DNA of 64,000 bases from Micromonospora cremea (GCF_900143515.1 NZ_FSQT01000002.1:1799501-1863500), one strand, 5' to 3'. Counted from the stretch's first letter, positions 34,962-48,709 are shown. Notes: generated from the letters alone by a model not told the origin. Translations and numbers: made by a program.

Positions 34962-36389
34962 GTGCGAGTGGATCATCAGCGAGTCATCCGTGACGTCACC
35001 GTCCGCCTGCCGATGGCGTCGAGCGCGCAAGAGGCCTGCCGGTGGACGGTCACCGCGCTGTCCCGCTACACCCCGGCGACCATCTCCGTGCTGCTCCAGG
35101 TCCACGACCGGCTGCGCTGCGTCGCGGCGACCGGCGCCTGGCAGGTCTTCGCCACCGTGCCGCCGGGGACCGGGATCGTCGGCCGGGTGTACGAGACCGG
35201 CACCGCGGCCGTCGTCCCGGACGTCACCGCCGACCCGGACTACCTGCCGGTACGCCCGGACGTGACCGCGGAGCTGTGCGTACCGGTGCTGGATCCGTCG
35301 GGCCGGCCGCTCGGCGTGCTCGACCTGCAGTGGAGCGGGCCGGTCGACCTGGAGCCGTGGCGGGAGACCGCGCAGCGGCTGGCCGCCCGGCTCGGCGCGC
35401 GGATCATCGCGCTCGGCGGCCCGCCAGCGGAGAGCCGCAGCGAGAAGTTGCTCCGGCACGCCGCCGCCGTCTCCTCCGCGCCGACCGAATGGGATCTGAT
35501 GGGCGCGGCGAGCTGCGCCGCTCGGGAGGTCTCCACCCTGTCCACGGCGGTGCTGCTGATCGCCGGCCCAGAGGGTGCCCTGCTGGGGCCGTCGCCGCTG
35601 GTCCCGGGCGAGCTGGAGACCCGGATCCGCGCCGAGCTGACGGAGGCGGGTCCGACCGCACTCGGTCGGATGGTCGACCGGGCGCACCGGTACGGCGCCG
35701 GATACACCCTGGGCGAGGCGGGTCAGCCCCCGACCGAGGACTACCGGCCGTTGACCCGGGCCGGGGTGCGCACGCTCGTCGCCGTCCCCGTCGGGCCGGC
35801 GGACGCGGGCGGGGTGCTGCTCGTCGCCGACGAGCGGCTGCTGCGCCCCGACCCGACCACGGTCAGCCTGATGGAACTGCTCGCCGGGCAGGCCTGGACC
35901 AGCCTGGACCGGCTGCGCACGCTGGCCCGGCTGCGGGAACAGGCCAGCTCCGACCCGCTGACCGGGCTGCGACACACCGGCCCGTTCGGGCAGCGGATCG
36001 CGGCAGCCACCCCTGGCCGTACGGCCCTGCTCGCGATCGACGTGGACGGTTTCAAAACCGTCAACGACACGTACGGCCACCAGGCCGGCGACCGGGTGCT
36101 GGTCGGGCTGGCCCGGGCGCTGGAGGGGGCGCTGCGGCACGGCGACGAGCTGTACCGGATCGGCGGCGACGAGTTCGTCGCGGTGATCGAGGTGAGCCGC
36201 CCGGAGGAGGCGGTCCGGATCGCCGAGCGGCTGACCGAGGCGGCTCGGCGCACCGGCCGCACGATCAGCGTGGGTGTCGCGCTGCCCCGCCCCGGTGAGT
36301 CTCCCGATCTCACCCTCCGCCGCGCCGACCAGGCCCTCTACGCCGTCAAGCGCCAGGGCCGCGACGGCGTCCACCTGTCCGCCGCCTAA
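34962..36389 (+). CDS. GAF-GGDEF diguanylate cyclase
   Basis: A 475-residue soluble protein with an N-terminal GAF-like domain (VTALSRYTPATISVLLQVHD, GTGIVGRVYETGTAAVVPDV, ELCVPVLDPSGRPLGVLDLQ), a second sensory segment around 170-330 and a C-terminal GGDEF domain. The catalytic site reads RIGGDEFVAVIE, with DPLTGLRHTG and AIDVDGFKTVND upstream, so it should make cyclic di-GMP from GTP. No RxxD inhibitory site is evident before GGDEF. I chose the GTG at 34962, since earlier in-frame starts are TTG codons. TACGCT at 34908 is a likely -10. In actinomycetes c-di-GMP controls development through BldD; a role here would be in that network. Confidence 0.88.
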   Translation: MRVDHQRVIRDVTVRLPMASSAQEACRWTVTALSRYTPATISVLLQVHDRLRCVAATGAWQVFATVPPGTGIVGRVYETGTAAVVPDVTADPDYLPVRPDVTAELCVPVLDPSGRPLGVLDLQWSGPVDLEPWRETAQRLAARLGARIIALGGPPAESRSEKLLRHAAAVSSAPTEWDLMGAASCAAREVSTLSTAVLLIAGPEGALLGPSPLVPGELETRIRAELTEAGPTALGRMVDRAHRYGAGYTLGEAGQPPTEDYRPLTRAGVRTLVAVPVGPADAGGVLLVADERLLRPDPTTVSLMELLAGQAWTSLDRLRTLARLREQASSDPLTGLRHTGPFGQRIAAATPGRTALLAIDVDGFKTVNDTYGHQAGDRVLVGLARALEGALRHGDELYRIGGDEFVAVIEVSRPEEAVRIAERLTEAARRTGRTISVGVALPRPGESPDLTLRRADQALYAVKRQGRDGVHLSAA

Positions 36390-36450
36390 CCCCGCCCCGC
36401 CCCTCCCGCGCCCCGCGCCCTCTCGCGCGCGTCTCCCGCCCCAGCCCGCG

Positions 36451-36512
36451 TCGATCTAGGGCATATCGCTGCGTCAGGAGATCAACTCGCGACGATGTGC
36501 CCTAGATCAACG
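36451..36512. repeat. palindromic intergenic element, copy 2 (GATCTAGGGC family)
   Basis: Bounded by TCGATCTAGGGC and GCCCTAGATC, with AGGAGATCAACTCGC in the middle. It lies between the convergent GGDEF and asd genes and is inverted relative to the copy at 9136-9196. Confidence 0.78.
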
Positions 36513-36542
36513 GGGCTGGGCGGGGAGAGGGCGGCGCGGGGG

Positions 36543-37601
36543 TTAGGCGGTCAGGTCCTTGGCCAGGAGTTCGGCGATCTGGGCGGTGTTCAGGGCGGAG
36601 CCCTTGCGCAGGTTGTCGCCGGTGATGAAGAGGTCGAGGGCGCGCGGGTCGTCGAGGGCGCGGCGGATCCGGCCGACCCAGGACGGGTCGGTGCCGACCG
36701 CGTCGATCGGCATCGGGAACTCACCCGCGGAGGGGTCGTCGACCAGGATCACTCCGGGGGCGTTGCGCAGCACCTGGCGGGCGCCTTCGGCGTCCACCTC
36801 GGTGGCGAAGACCGCGTGCACGGCCACCGAGTGGCCGGTCACCACCGGCACCCGGACGCAGGTGGCAGAGACCTTCAGGTCGGGCAGGCCGAGGATCTTC
36901 CGCGATTCGTTGCGGAGCTTCAGCTCCTCGGACGACCAGCCGCCGTCGGCGGGTGAGCCGGCCCAGGGCACCACGTTGAGCGCCAGTGGCGCCGGGAACG
37001 GCCCCAGGTCGTCGCCGACCGCCTGCCGCACGTCGCCGGTCCGCGAGCCGAGCCCGCGGCCTCCGGCGACCTTGGCGAGCTGGTCGTGCAGGATCTCCAC
37101 GCCGGCCTGGCCGGACCCGGACACCGCCTGGTAGGAGGCGAGCACCAATTCCCGCAGGCCGTACTCGCGGTGCAGCGGGGCGACCGCCACGATCATCGCG
37201 AGGGTGGTGCAGTTGGCGTTCGCGATGATGCCCCGGGGCCGGTTGCGGACCTGCTCCGGGTTGATCTCCGGGACCACCAGCGGAACGTCCCGGTCCATGC
37301 GGAAGGCACCGGAGTTGTCGACCACGATCGCGCCACGGCCGACGGCGACCGGCGCCCACTCGGCGGAGACCTCGTCGGGTACGTCGAACATCGCCACGTC
37401 GACGCCGTCGAACGCCTCCGGGGTCAGCGCCTGGACGACGAGTTCCTCGCCCCGGCAGCGCACCCGCCGCCCGACCGAACGCTCCGAGGCGAGCAGCCGG
37501 ATCTCGCCCCAGACGTTGCGACGCCCGGTGAGCAGCTCACACATCACGGTGCCGACGGCACCGGTCGCTCCGACCACGGCGAGGGTGGGCAGCGCCGTCA
37601 T
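36543..37601 (-). CDS. asd: aspartate-semialdehyde dehydrogenase
   Basis: The 352-residue enzyme reduces aspartyl phosphate to aspartate semialdehyde with NADPH, the branch point to lysine, threonine, methionine and diaminopimelate. It has the N-terminal nucleotide fold VVGATGAVGTVMCELL, DNSGAFRMD, the active-site cysteine in IIANANCTTLAMI, ASYQAVSGSGQAG and the C-terminal SATCVRVPVVTGHSVAVHA with the catalytic His region. The ATG at 37601 is 5 bp after the aspartokinase stop, so asd is translated from the same mRNA as ask. The pair is in the usual actinobacterial order (ask-asd). Confidence 0.96.
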   Translation of the reverse strand: MTALPTLAVVGATGAVGTVMCELLTGRRNVWGEIRLLASERSVGRRVRCRGEELVVQALTPEAFDGVDVAMFDVPDEVSAEWAPVAVGRGAIVVDNSGAFRMDRDVPLVVPEINPEQVRNRPRGIIANANCTTLAMIVAVAPLHREYGLRELVLASYQAVSGSGQAGVEILHDQLAKVAGGRGLGSRTGDVRQAVGDDLGPFPAPLALNVVPWAGSPADGGWSSEELKLRNESRKILGLPDLKVSATCVRVPVVTGHSVAVHAVFATEVDAEGARQVLRNAPGVILVDDPSAGEFPMPIDAVGTDPSWVGRIRRALDDPRALDLFITGDNLRKGSALNTAQIAELLAKDLTA

Positions 37602-37606
37602 CGGCG

Positions 37607-38872
<1,266 letters not shown>

Positions 38873-39141
38873 GACGGTGCACTCCCTCCCAGTGACCCTG
38901 AGCGTGCCGACGCCGCCGGAACCGGGGCCGGCGGCGCGTGTCAGACCCTTTGAGGGTATCCGGCGGGTCGCGGCGCCGGGTCGGGTGATCCCACCATCCG
39001 GCCCGACCGGACCCGGGGGCAGCGCGGGCGGCCAGGTCCGCGGGGTCGGGCGGTACGCCGGGGTGCTCGGGCCCGACACGCCGGGGCGAGCCGGGTACGG
39101 GGCGGCCCCCGCCGGCCGCCGGCACCCACCAGAATGGGCCG
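38873..39141. promoter_or_regulatory. divergent region upstream of ask and the lipoprotein gene
   Basis: On the minus strand TACCCT at 38953-38958 is a possible -10 for ask, overlapped by the small palindrome ACCCTTTGAGGGT. The ask leader would then contain a GC-rich hairpin (GCCGCCGG with CCGGCGGC, about 38910-38938). On the plus strand CAGAAT at 39130-39135 stands six bases before the lipoprotein GTG. No gene is seen. Confidence 0.4.
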
Positions 39142-39930
39142 GTGCCCGTCCTCATCCGCTCGGCCTGCCGCGTGCTCGGGCCGCTCGTGTTCGCCCTTCC
39201 GGCGCTCCTGGTCGCCTGCACCAGCGAGCAGCCATCGACCCCGCCACCGACCGATCCGGGACCAGTGGAGGTCGACGCGACCCGGGACGAGTTGGCCGCG
39301 CTCGCCGCTGCGGCCCAGGACCGCCACCTGGTGGCGCAGTACGCGTTCAGCCAGGCCGGTCAACCGGATCGCACCATCGTGTTCACCAGCGCGAACGACG
39401 GCAGCTGGCGGGTGGACGTGCCGGGTGGCGCGCTGGGGGGCACCGCCGACGTCTCGCTGGCCGCCACCGCCGACGGGCTCTTCCAGTGCGCCCTGCCGTC
39501 GGCCGGGCGGCCGGAGCCGACGCGCTGCGTACGCCTCGGCGAGCGTGATGACGCGCTCCCGCGCCGGCTGGACCCCCGGATCCAGCACCCGCTCACCGAC
39601 TGGCTGGACGTGCTCACCGACCGCCGCGCGCCGCTCGCGGTCGCCCCGGCCGACACGCCCAAGGGCCTCACCGGCACCTGCTACTCGGTGGACTCCACCA
39701 ACGCCTCGCTCAACGCCCCGTTGGACGTCGGCATCTACTGCTACGACCGGGACGGCACGCCGACCGGTGTCCGGACGGCGACCGGGACGTTGAAGCTCGC
39801 CGCCCCACCCGGCCCGGCGCCGGCGACCGTGCAGCTGGCCGGGCCGGTGGTGGTGGACGGGGAGCCGCTCGACACCGCAGCTCCGCCGACACCCGACCCG
39901 TCCAGCAGCCCGAGCGCGGGAACGCCCTGA
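39142..39930 (+). CDS. secreted lipoprotein of unknown function
   Basis: A 262-residue protein with a lipoprotein signal peptide: basic start, hydrophobic core [13 protein letters not shown] and lipobox LVAC with Cys26 as the first mature residue. The mature part begins with a Thr/Pro-rich linker, has one likely beta-rich domain ([18 protein letters not shown]) with paired cysteines ([31 protein letters not shown]) and ends in a Pro/Ser-rich tail. No catalytic motif is seen. The GTG start follows CAGAAT at six bases and lacks a ribosome binding site. Confidence 0.85.
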   Translation: MPVLIRSACRVLGPLVFALPALLVACTSEQPSTPPPTDPGPVEVDATRDELAALAAAAQDRHLVAQYAFSQAGQPDRTIVFTSANDGSWRVDVPGGALGGTADVSLAATADGLFQCALPSAGRPEPTRCVRLGERDDALPRRLDPRIQHPLTDWLDVLTDRRAPLAVAPADTPKGLTGTCYSVDSTNASLNAPLDVGIYCYDRDGTPTGVRTATGTLKLAAPPGPAPATVQLAGPVVVDGEPLDTAAPPTPDPSSSPSAGTP

Positions 39931-40014
39931 TCTTCATCCCGTTACGGGTGCCATTGCCCACATTTAGATCCCCCCGCGCTGGGGGGCGAATCACCCATAC
40001 AGGACGATCCTCGT

Positions 40015-40566
40015 ATGACCGACCTCACCCCACTGCTCGCCTACCGCTGGAGCCCGCTGGCCTTCGACCCCACCGAGGAACTGTGCGAGGCCGAGGCGGT
40101 CTCGCTGCTGGAGGCGGCCCGCTGGGCGCCGTCCCTGGGCAACCGCCAGCCCTGGCGGTTCACTCTCGGTCACCGTGACGACGAGACCTGGAAGCGGATC
40201 CTGGTCAACCTGCCCGAACACGACCAGCGCTGGGCCCACCGGGCCGCCGCGCTCCTGCTCGCCGCGCACGTCGACACCGACACCGGGCCGGACGCCGCAC
40301 CTGCGGACGGGGTCGCGTACGACCTGGGGCAGGCGGTCGCCCACCTCACTGTGCAGGCCACCGCACTCGGGCTGCACGTGCGCCAGGTGCTGACCGTGGA
40401 CCGCGTCGGCCTCGCCGCGGACCTGCAACTGCCGCCCGGCGTGCGGCCGTACGCGGTGGTCGCCGTCGGGAAGCTCGGCGACCCGCTCAGTCTCCCGGCC
40501 GACCTGGTCGCCGAGGAAACCGGCCTACGCCGTCGCCGACCCCTGGCCGACCTGCTGCTCAGCTGA
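40015..40566 (+). CDS. nitroreductase family protein
   Basis: A 183-residue member of the nitroreductase-like FMN flavoprotein family. It starts with YRWSPLAFDPTEEL, like the RRS-R-FMN-binding start of the family, then LLEAARWAPSLGNRQPWRFT, which is the most diagnostic segment, DLGQAVAHLTVQATALGLHV and YAVVAVGKLGDP. Such enzymes reduce nitro compounds, quinones or flavins using NAD(P)H. The N-terminal Arg and the SLGNRQPW segment fit FMN binding, but the substrate is open. The upstream gap holds a small hairpin (CCCCCC GCGCT GGGGGG at 39970-39986) that may terminate the lipoprotein mRNA. Confidence 0.88.
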   Translation: MTDLTPLLAYRWSPLAFDPTEELCEAEAVSLLEAARWAPSLGNRQPWRFTLGHRDDETWKRILVNLPEHDQRWAHRAAALLLAAHVDTDTGPDAAPADGVAYDLGQAVAHLTVQATALGLHVRQVLTVDRVGLAADLQLPPGVRPYAVVAVGKLGDPLSLPADLVAEETGLRRRRPLADLLLS

Positions 40567-40649
40567 CCGGCGCCCGGGTCGGCGATCAATGTGCGCGTGA
40601 AGTCCGTCCCACAGTCCGGACCGACCTTCCCACACCTGATCCCATCACG

Positions 40650-40655
40650 TAGGGT
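40650..40655 (+). promoter_or_regulatory. -10 box of the leuA leader transcript
   Basis: TAGGGT lies nine bases upstream of the leader peptide ATG, so the transcript would start about two bases before that codon and the leader would be translated almost without an untranslated region. Confidence 0.5.
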
Positions 40656-40664
40656 CACCCTGTC

Positions 40665-40709
40665 ATGTGGCAGGCGCACCTCCTCCTTGGTCGCCGCGAC
40701 GAGGCCTGA
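40665..40709 (+). CDS. leuA leader peptide with three consecutive Leu codons
   Basis: A 14-codon frame reads MWQAHLLLGRRDEA and stops at TGA. Codons 6 to 8 are CTC CTC CTT (Leu-Leu-Leu). It is followed by a strong hairpin and then by leuA 141 bp later. This is the classical layout of ribosome-mediated attenuation: when charged tRNA-Leu is scarce the ribosome stalls on the Leu codons and changes the downstream RNA fold. Leu leader peptides of this kind are known upstream of leuA in other actinobacteria. The TGA lies inside the hairpin loop, which fits coupling between translation and folding. Confidence 0.82.
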   Translation: MWQAHLLLGRRDEA

Positions 40710-40729
40710 CGGCCGGCACCTCGTCGCGG
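40694..40729 (+). promoter_or_regulatory. attenuation hairpin in the leuA leader
   Basis: CCGCGACGAGG at 40694-40704 and CCTCGTCGCGG at 40719-40729 form a perfect 11-bp stem. The left arm is the last part of the leader peptide reading frame, so a ribosome at the stop codon covers it while one stalled at the Leu codons leaves it free. Alternative pairings with 40733-40820 would have to be computed. Confidence 0.65.
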
Positions 40730-40832
40730 AGTCGGACCGCGCCGCCCATCAGCACGCAGCACACCTCGGCCCGCCGGGCAACGACGCACCGGCAGTGACG
40801 CCGACTCCGTCCGATTGCTGAACGCCACGTGA

Positions 40833-42608
<1,776 letters not shown>

Positions 42609-42635
42609 ACGCCAGCTCCCGACGCCGAAGTGAAA

Positions 42636-42680
42636 GGAAGGGCCCCTTATCGACGCCTGGCGTTGAGAAGGGGCCCTTCC
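42636..42680. terminator. bidirectional terminator between leuA and the MFS gene
   Basis: The outer stem is GGAAGGGCCCCTT (42636-42648) with its perfect complement at 42668-42680; the 19-base loop contains a second small stem (ACGCC/GGCGT). It ends directly at the MFS stop codon, so it ends both convergent mRNAs. Confidence 0.88.
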
Positions 42681-44174
42681 TCAGTGCGGGGGTGTGGCGG
42701 CGGGCAGCGAGTGGCCGGGCTGCGACGGCGGGGCCGAGCGGGGCGGTCGGTGGACCAGGACGAGGGCCAGCACCGCGCCGGTCAGCAGCAGGCCGGCGCA
42801 CCAGACCATCGCGGCCCGGAACGCGTGCGTCAGCTCGGCCTTCTCCTCGTACCCGCCGCCGGAGAGGCCGACGAGCAGCGGCAGCGAGGCCACCGCGAGC
42901 AAGCCGCCGGCCCGGGACGCGGCGTTGTTGAAGCCGCTGGCCACGCCGGAGAACCGGTCCTCCACCGCAGCCAGCACCGACGCGGTCAACGGCGCCACCA
43001 CCAGGGTCAGCCCGAGGCCGAAGAGCAGCACCCCGGGCAGCACGTCCCGCCAGTACGACGCGCCCGGGCCGACGCCGCGTAACAGCAGCAGACCGGCGGC
43101 CGCCACCACCGGCCCGATGGCCAGCGGCAGCCGCGGGCCGATCCGCGCCGACAGCGCGCCGGCCCGGGCCGACCCGATCAGCAGCAGCACCGTCATCGGC
43201 AGCAGCGCGATCCCGGTGCGGAACGCCGACCACTCGACCACGTTCTGCAGAAAGACGGCGAAGAAGAAGGTGAAACCGCCGAGCGCGGCGTAGACCACGA
43301 CGGTGAAGATGTTCAGCACCGAGAAGAGCCGGCTGCGGAACAGCCCGGTGGGCAGCATCGCGGTGTCGGCGCGCCGCCGTTCCAGCAACACGAAGGCCAC
43401 CGCGGCCAGCACCCCGACCAGTGCCGCGACCACCACCGGGGCCGAGTCGAAGCCGCGCGCCGGCGCGTCGATCAAAGCGTACGTGACGCCGGCGAGCGCG
43501 AGCGCGCCGAGCAGCGCCCCTGCCACGTCGAACCGGCGTCGGGTCCGGCCCGGCCCCTCGGTCCGGGAGGCGTTCTCGTCCCGGCTCTCCGGCACCCAAC
43601 GCAGGGCGGCCAGCACCACCAGCACGGCGATCGGCAGGTTGAGGAAGAAGATCCACCGCCAGGACAGCGCATCGATCAGCCAGCCACCGATGAACGGACC
43701 CAGCGCGGTGGAGACGCCGGACAGCCCGGCCCAGGCGCCGATCGCCCGACCCCGGTCGTCCGGGTGGAAGCTGGCCTGGAGCACCGACAGCGACCCGGGG
43801 GTGAGCAGGGCGCCGCCGGCACCCTGGAGGAACCGGGCCGCGATCAGCCAGCCGGTGCCCTGGGCCAGCCCGCAGAGCACCGAGGCGGCGCTGAACCAGA
43901 CCACCCCGATCAGGAAGACCCGTCGCCGGCCGAAGCGGTCCCCGAGCGCGCCGCCGAGCAGCACGAACGCCGCCAGCATCAGCAGGTAACCGTTGACGGT
44001 CCATTGCAGATCCGCCACGTTGGCATCGAGGTCCTGGCCGAGCTTCGGCAGCGCCACATTGACGACCGTGCTGTCCAGGAAGACCATGCCGGAGGCGAGC
44101 ACCGCGGCGAGCAGGGTCCCCCGGCCGGCGGCGGTACCCATCCGCAGTGCGGGCGCCGGTGCAGGTGCGGTCAT
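42681..44174 (-). CDS. EmrB/QacA-type (DHA2) MFS exporter
   Basis: A 497-residue, 14-span drug/proton antiporter. Diagnostic segments are LDSTVVNVALPKLGQDL, WTVNGYLLMLAAFVLLGGAL, GDRFGRRRVFLIGVV (motif A), FLQGAGGALLTPGSLSVLQ and LSGVSTALGPFIGGWLIDAL (motif C, antiporter). Members confer resistance to antibiotics, dyes or self-made metabolites; the substrate is unknown. The ATG at 44174 opens MTAPAPAPALRM just before the first span; upstream in-frame codons are Pro/Arg-rich. It diverges from the HNH lipoprotein gene with about 107 bp between starts. No regulator is adjacent. Confidence 0.93.
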   Translation of the reverse strand: MTAPAPAPALRMGTAAGRGTLLAAVLASGMVFLDSTVVNVALPKLGQDLDANVADLQWTVNGYLLMLAAFVLLGGALGDRFGRRRVFLIGVVWFSAASVLCGLAQGTGWLIAARFLQGAGGALLTPGSLSVLQASFHPDDRGRAIGAWAGLSGVSTALGPFIGGWLIDALSWRWIFFLNLPIAVLVVLAALRWVPESRDENASRTEGPGRTRRRFDVAGALLGALALAGVTYALIDAPARGFDSAPVVVAALVGVLAAVAFVLLERRRADTAMLPTGLFRSRLFSVLNIFTVVVYAALGGFTFFFAVFLQNVVEWSAFRTGIALLPMTVLLLIGSARAGALSARIGPRLPLAIGPVVAAAGLLLLRGVGPGASYWRDVLPGVLLFGLGLTLVVAPLTASVLAAVEDRFSGVASGFNNAASRAGGLLAVASLPLLVGLSGGGYEEKAELTHAFRAAMVWCAGLLLTGAVLALVLVHRPPRSAPPSQPGHSLPAATPPH

Positions 44175-44281
44175 CCCACCAATCTTCCTTGCAGCATGTG
44201 GGAGACGCCACGAAACGCCGAAACCATGCCCGGGTACTGTGCGCAATCGCCGGGAGACCGCAAGCTGGAGAGGTGTCGTCT

Positions 44282-44938
44282 GTGCGTACCAGATCAGGAC
44301 CGCGTGCGGCGGTGGCCGCGCTCGTCGCGGCGCTGGCGCTCGGCGTGGCCGGTTGCGTCCCGTCGGATGAGCCGGACTCGCCGCCACCGAGTGACGGCGG
44401 CAACGCCGTCGAGCAGTTGGGCCAGCTGACGGTCGCCAGCGCCGGCTCGATGAAGGGCTACAGCCGGGAACACTTCCCGCACTGGCGGAACACCGGCAAG
44501 AACTGCGATGTGCGGGACACCATCCTGCAGCGCGACGGCAAGGACGTGAAGCTCTCCGGCTGCAACGTGGTCGGCGGGCGCTGGGAGAGCGTGTACGACG
44601 GCCGCAGCGCCACCGATCCCTCCGACGTGGACATCGACCACATGGTGCCGTTGGCCAACGCGTGGCGCTCGGGTGCCGACGAGTGGGACGACGCGAAGCG
44701 GGGCGATTTCGCCAACGACACCAAGCGGCCTCAGCTCATCGCGGTTTCCGCGTCCTCCAACCGGGCAAAGGGTGACCAGGACCCGTCCCAGTGGAAACCG
44801 GCGAACCGGTCGTACTGGTGCCAGTACGCCGAGAGCTGGGTGACGGTCAAGCACCACTGGCGGCTGACGGTGACCAGTGCCGAGAAGGCCGCCCTGACCG
44901 ACATGTTGGAGGGCTGCACATGGGCGAACAAGCCGTAA
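44282..44938 (+). CDS. secreted lipoprotein with HNH/DUF1524 nuclease domain
   Basis: A 218-residue protein with a lipobox signal (ALVAALALGVAGC) and a domain of the DUF1524 type. The catalytic core is DVDIDHMVPLANAWRSGADEW (DxxDHxVPL), continued by FANDTKRPQLIAVSASSNRAKGDQDPSQWKP and a closing YWCQYAESWVTVKHHWRLT, where the conserved NRAKG and W-P residues occur. Proteins with this domain are secreted or surface nucleases that digest DNA for nutrient use or defence; the family is also related to the GmrSD restriction enzyme domain. The GTG start follows GGAGAGG at a good distance. Confidence 0.88.
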   Translation: MRTRSGPRAAVAALVAALALGVAGCVPSDEPDSPPPSDGGNAVEQLGQLTVASAGSMKGYSREHFPHWRNTGKNCDVRDTILQRDGKDVKLSGCNVVGGRWESVYDGRSATDPSDVDIDHMVPLANAWRSGADEWDDAKRGDFANDTKRPQLIAVSASSNRAKGDQDPSQWKPANRSYWCQYAESWVTVKHHWRLTVTSAEKAALTDMLEGCTWANKP

Positions 44939-45414
44939 CGGGCGCAGGGGCGACCCCCGCCCCGGAGCAGACGCCGGACGCGGGCGGCGACGACGCGGCG
45001 GCGGCGACCGGCAGCGCGCCGACAGGGCCGTCGACCGCGGGCATGACCGTGGACGGCAGCACCGGCACCACCGGCACGGTGCCCGGCGCGGGGATGAGCG
45101 CGGACGGGCCCAACCCGCCCGACACCGCGTCGCCGGGAGCCGGCATGGACGCCGACGCGGCCAGCGGCGCCACCCGCACCGCGGACATCGTGCCGGGGCC
45201 GGGCGGGGTGATGACCGACGAGGTGGGTGTGGTGACCGGGGAGCTGACCCTGCGCACCAGCTACGCCGACGGCAAGGTCACGTTGGGCGTGCAGTACAAG
45301 GACGCGGACGAGTGGTACGCGGTGACCGGCGGCGCGGTGCCGCTGCCCGACCCGTCCGGTCTGGACGCGGTGCACGGCGTCGCGGTGGCCCTGCTGCACC
45401 GCCCGGAGGGCTGA
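44920..45414 (+). CDS. hypothetical protein, Thr/Ala/Gly-rich N-terminus
   Basis: A 164-residue protein that overlaps the end of the HNH gene by 19 bp. The ATG follows TTGGAGGGC. The first 100 residues are low-complexity (repeats such as GAGMSADGPNPPD and GAGMDADAAS), the last 60 form a possible small domain (GELTLRTSYADGKVTLGVQY, AVTGGAVPLPDPSGLDAVHG) without a known family. There is no signal peptide, so it should stay in the cytosol. The overlap implies co-translation with the exported nuclease, which suggests an intracellular partner such as an inhibitor; this is a guess. Confidence 0.65.
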   Translation: MGEQAVTGAGATPAPEQTPDAGGDDAAAATGSAPTGPSTAGMTVDGSTGTTGTVPGAGMSADGPNPPDTASPGAGMDADAASGATRTADIVPGPGGVMTDEVGVVTGELTLRTSYADGKVTLGVQYKDADEWYAVTGGAVPLPDPSGLDAVHGVAVALLHRPEG

Positions 45415-45446
45415 GCCGCACGCCGGAGCTCGTCGAGCCGTACCGC

Positions 45447-45479
45447 CCAGGGGCCGTCCTGTGACAGGACGGCCCCTGG
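45447..45479. terminator. bidirectional terminator, perfect 15-bp stem
   Basis: CCAGGGGCCGTCCTG and its complement around TGA, between the convergent hypothetical gene and the ABC transporter operon. Confidence 0.88.
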
Positions 45480-45484
45480 CGGCG

Positions 45485-47568
<2,084 letters not shown>

Positions 47569-47595
47569 CGGGTCACTTCCTCACTGCACTGGTGC

Positions 47596-47640
47596 TTCGC
47601 CCGCGACTGCGGAGCTCGCAAGCTCACTCCTCGCGTTCGC
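47596..47640 (-). repeat. intergenic repeat, copy 3 (GCGAACGCGAGGAG family)
   Basis: On the minus strand it reads GCGAACGCGAGGAGTGAGC, then TCCGCAGTCGCGGGCGAA, matching 1030-1083 and 2694-2741. Like those copies it fills a gap between two genes of one operon. Confidence 0.65.
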
Positions 47641-47680
47641 CGCTGGCGCTCGTTGGTCGTGCTGCTCACTCGCACCGGCG

Positions 47681-48709
47681 TCACCGCCGGTTCTTCGGGT
47701 CGATCGCCTCGCGCATCGCCTCACCGAGCAGGGTGAAGCCGAGCGCGACCACGATGATCGCGAGCGCCGGGTAGTACGCCAGCTCCGGGCGGACATCGAA
47801 GTAGCGCTGACCGTCCACGCCGAGCATCAGGCCCCACTCGGCCCGGTTGATGTCCGGGTCACCGAGGCCCAGGAAGGAGAGCGCCGCGGCGTCCAGGATG
47901 GCCACCGCGAAGGTCAGGGTGGCCTGCACGATCACCGCGGTCAGCGAGTTGGGCAGCATGTGCCGCAGCACGATGTTGCGCTCCTTGACGCCGAGCGCGC
48001 GGGCGGCGAGCACGTGGTCGCTCTCCCGCTGGGCCAGCATCGAGCCGCGCAGCAGCCGAGCGAAGATCGGCACGCTCACGATGGCCACCGCGAAGATGAC
48101 CGTCCACTGGCTCGACCGGCTGGCCATCGCGACCAGGGTGATCGCGAGCAGCAGGCTCGGCAGGGCCAGCATCACGTCGGTGAGCCGCATCAAAACCACG
48201 TCGACCCAGCCGCCGAAGGCACCGGCGATCGCGCCGATCAGGACGCCGAGCGCGAGACCGATGAGAGTGGCGAGGACGCCGACGAAGAGCGTCTGCCGGG
48301 CACCGTAGATCATCCGGGTCAGGAAGTCCCGGCCGAGCGGATCGGAGCCCAACGGGAAGTCGCCGCTGGCACCCGGGATGCTGTCCACGGTGAGGTTCTT
48401 CGTCAGCTCGTCAAAGCGCTGCACCGGATCATGCGGCGCGATCAGCGGCGCGAAGATCGCCATCAGGACGAACAGGCCCACGATGCTGGCCCCGACGATG
48501 GCGACCGGATTGCGCCGCAGCCGGCGCACGGCGTCGCGCACGAGGCTGATGCCACCCCGGTCGGCCGCGCTCGCCCGGGCCAGCTCGTCCAGTCGCGCCT
48601 TCTTACGGTCGCCGAGCAGGCCGATGCTGCGCTCGCTCATGCCGGGGCGTGGCTTGTCGTCCCCGCTACGGGGAGCCGGCGCGCCGGCCTGGGTGATCGG
48701 GTCACTCAT
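47681..48709 (-). CDS. peptide ABC transporter permease (DppC/OppC type)
   Basis: A 342-residue permease. The OppC N-terminal domain follows a cytoplasmic Arg-rich start, with the first span NPVAIVGASIVGLFVLMAIF, then a large outer loop (VDSIPGASGDFPLGSDPLGR) and five more spans. The ATPase-contact EAA motif reads HVLAARALGVKERNIVLRHML. It forms the channel with the DppB-type subunit, whose stop overlaps its start by four bases. Confidence 0.93.
   Translation of the reverse strand: MSDPITQAGAPAPRSGDDKPRPGMSERSIGLLGDRKKARLDELARASAADRGGISLVRDAVRRLRRNPVAIVGASIVGLFVLMAIFAPLIAPHDPVQRFDELTKNLTVDSIPGASGDFPLGSDPLGRDFLTRMIYGARQTLFVGVLATLIGLALGVLIGAIAGAFGGWVDVVLMRLTDVMLALPSLLLAITLVAMASRSSQWTVIFAVAIVSVPIFARLLRGSMLAQRESDHVLAARALGVKERNIVLRHMLPNSLTAVIVQATLTFAVAILDAAALSFLGLGDPDINRAEWGLMLGVDGQRYFDVRPELAYYPALAIIVVALGFTLLGEAMREAIDPKNRR

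Noticed and set aside
34919..34991. Leaderless GTG at 34919 after TACGCT as start of the GGDEF gene
   Set aside because: It is in another frame and stops after 24 codons; it might be an upstream peptide, but nothing supports that.
39970..39986. C6/G6 hairpin as a certain terminator of the lipoprotein gene
   Set aside because: The 6-bp stem is short and this composition is common by chance, so it is mentioned only as a possibility.
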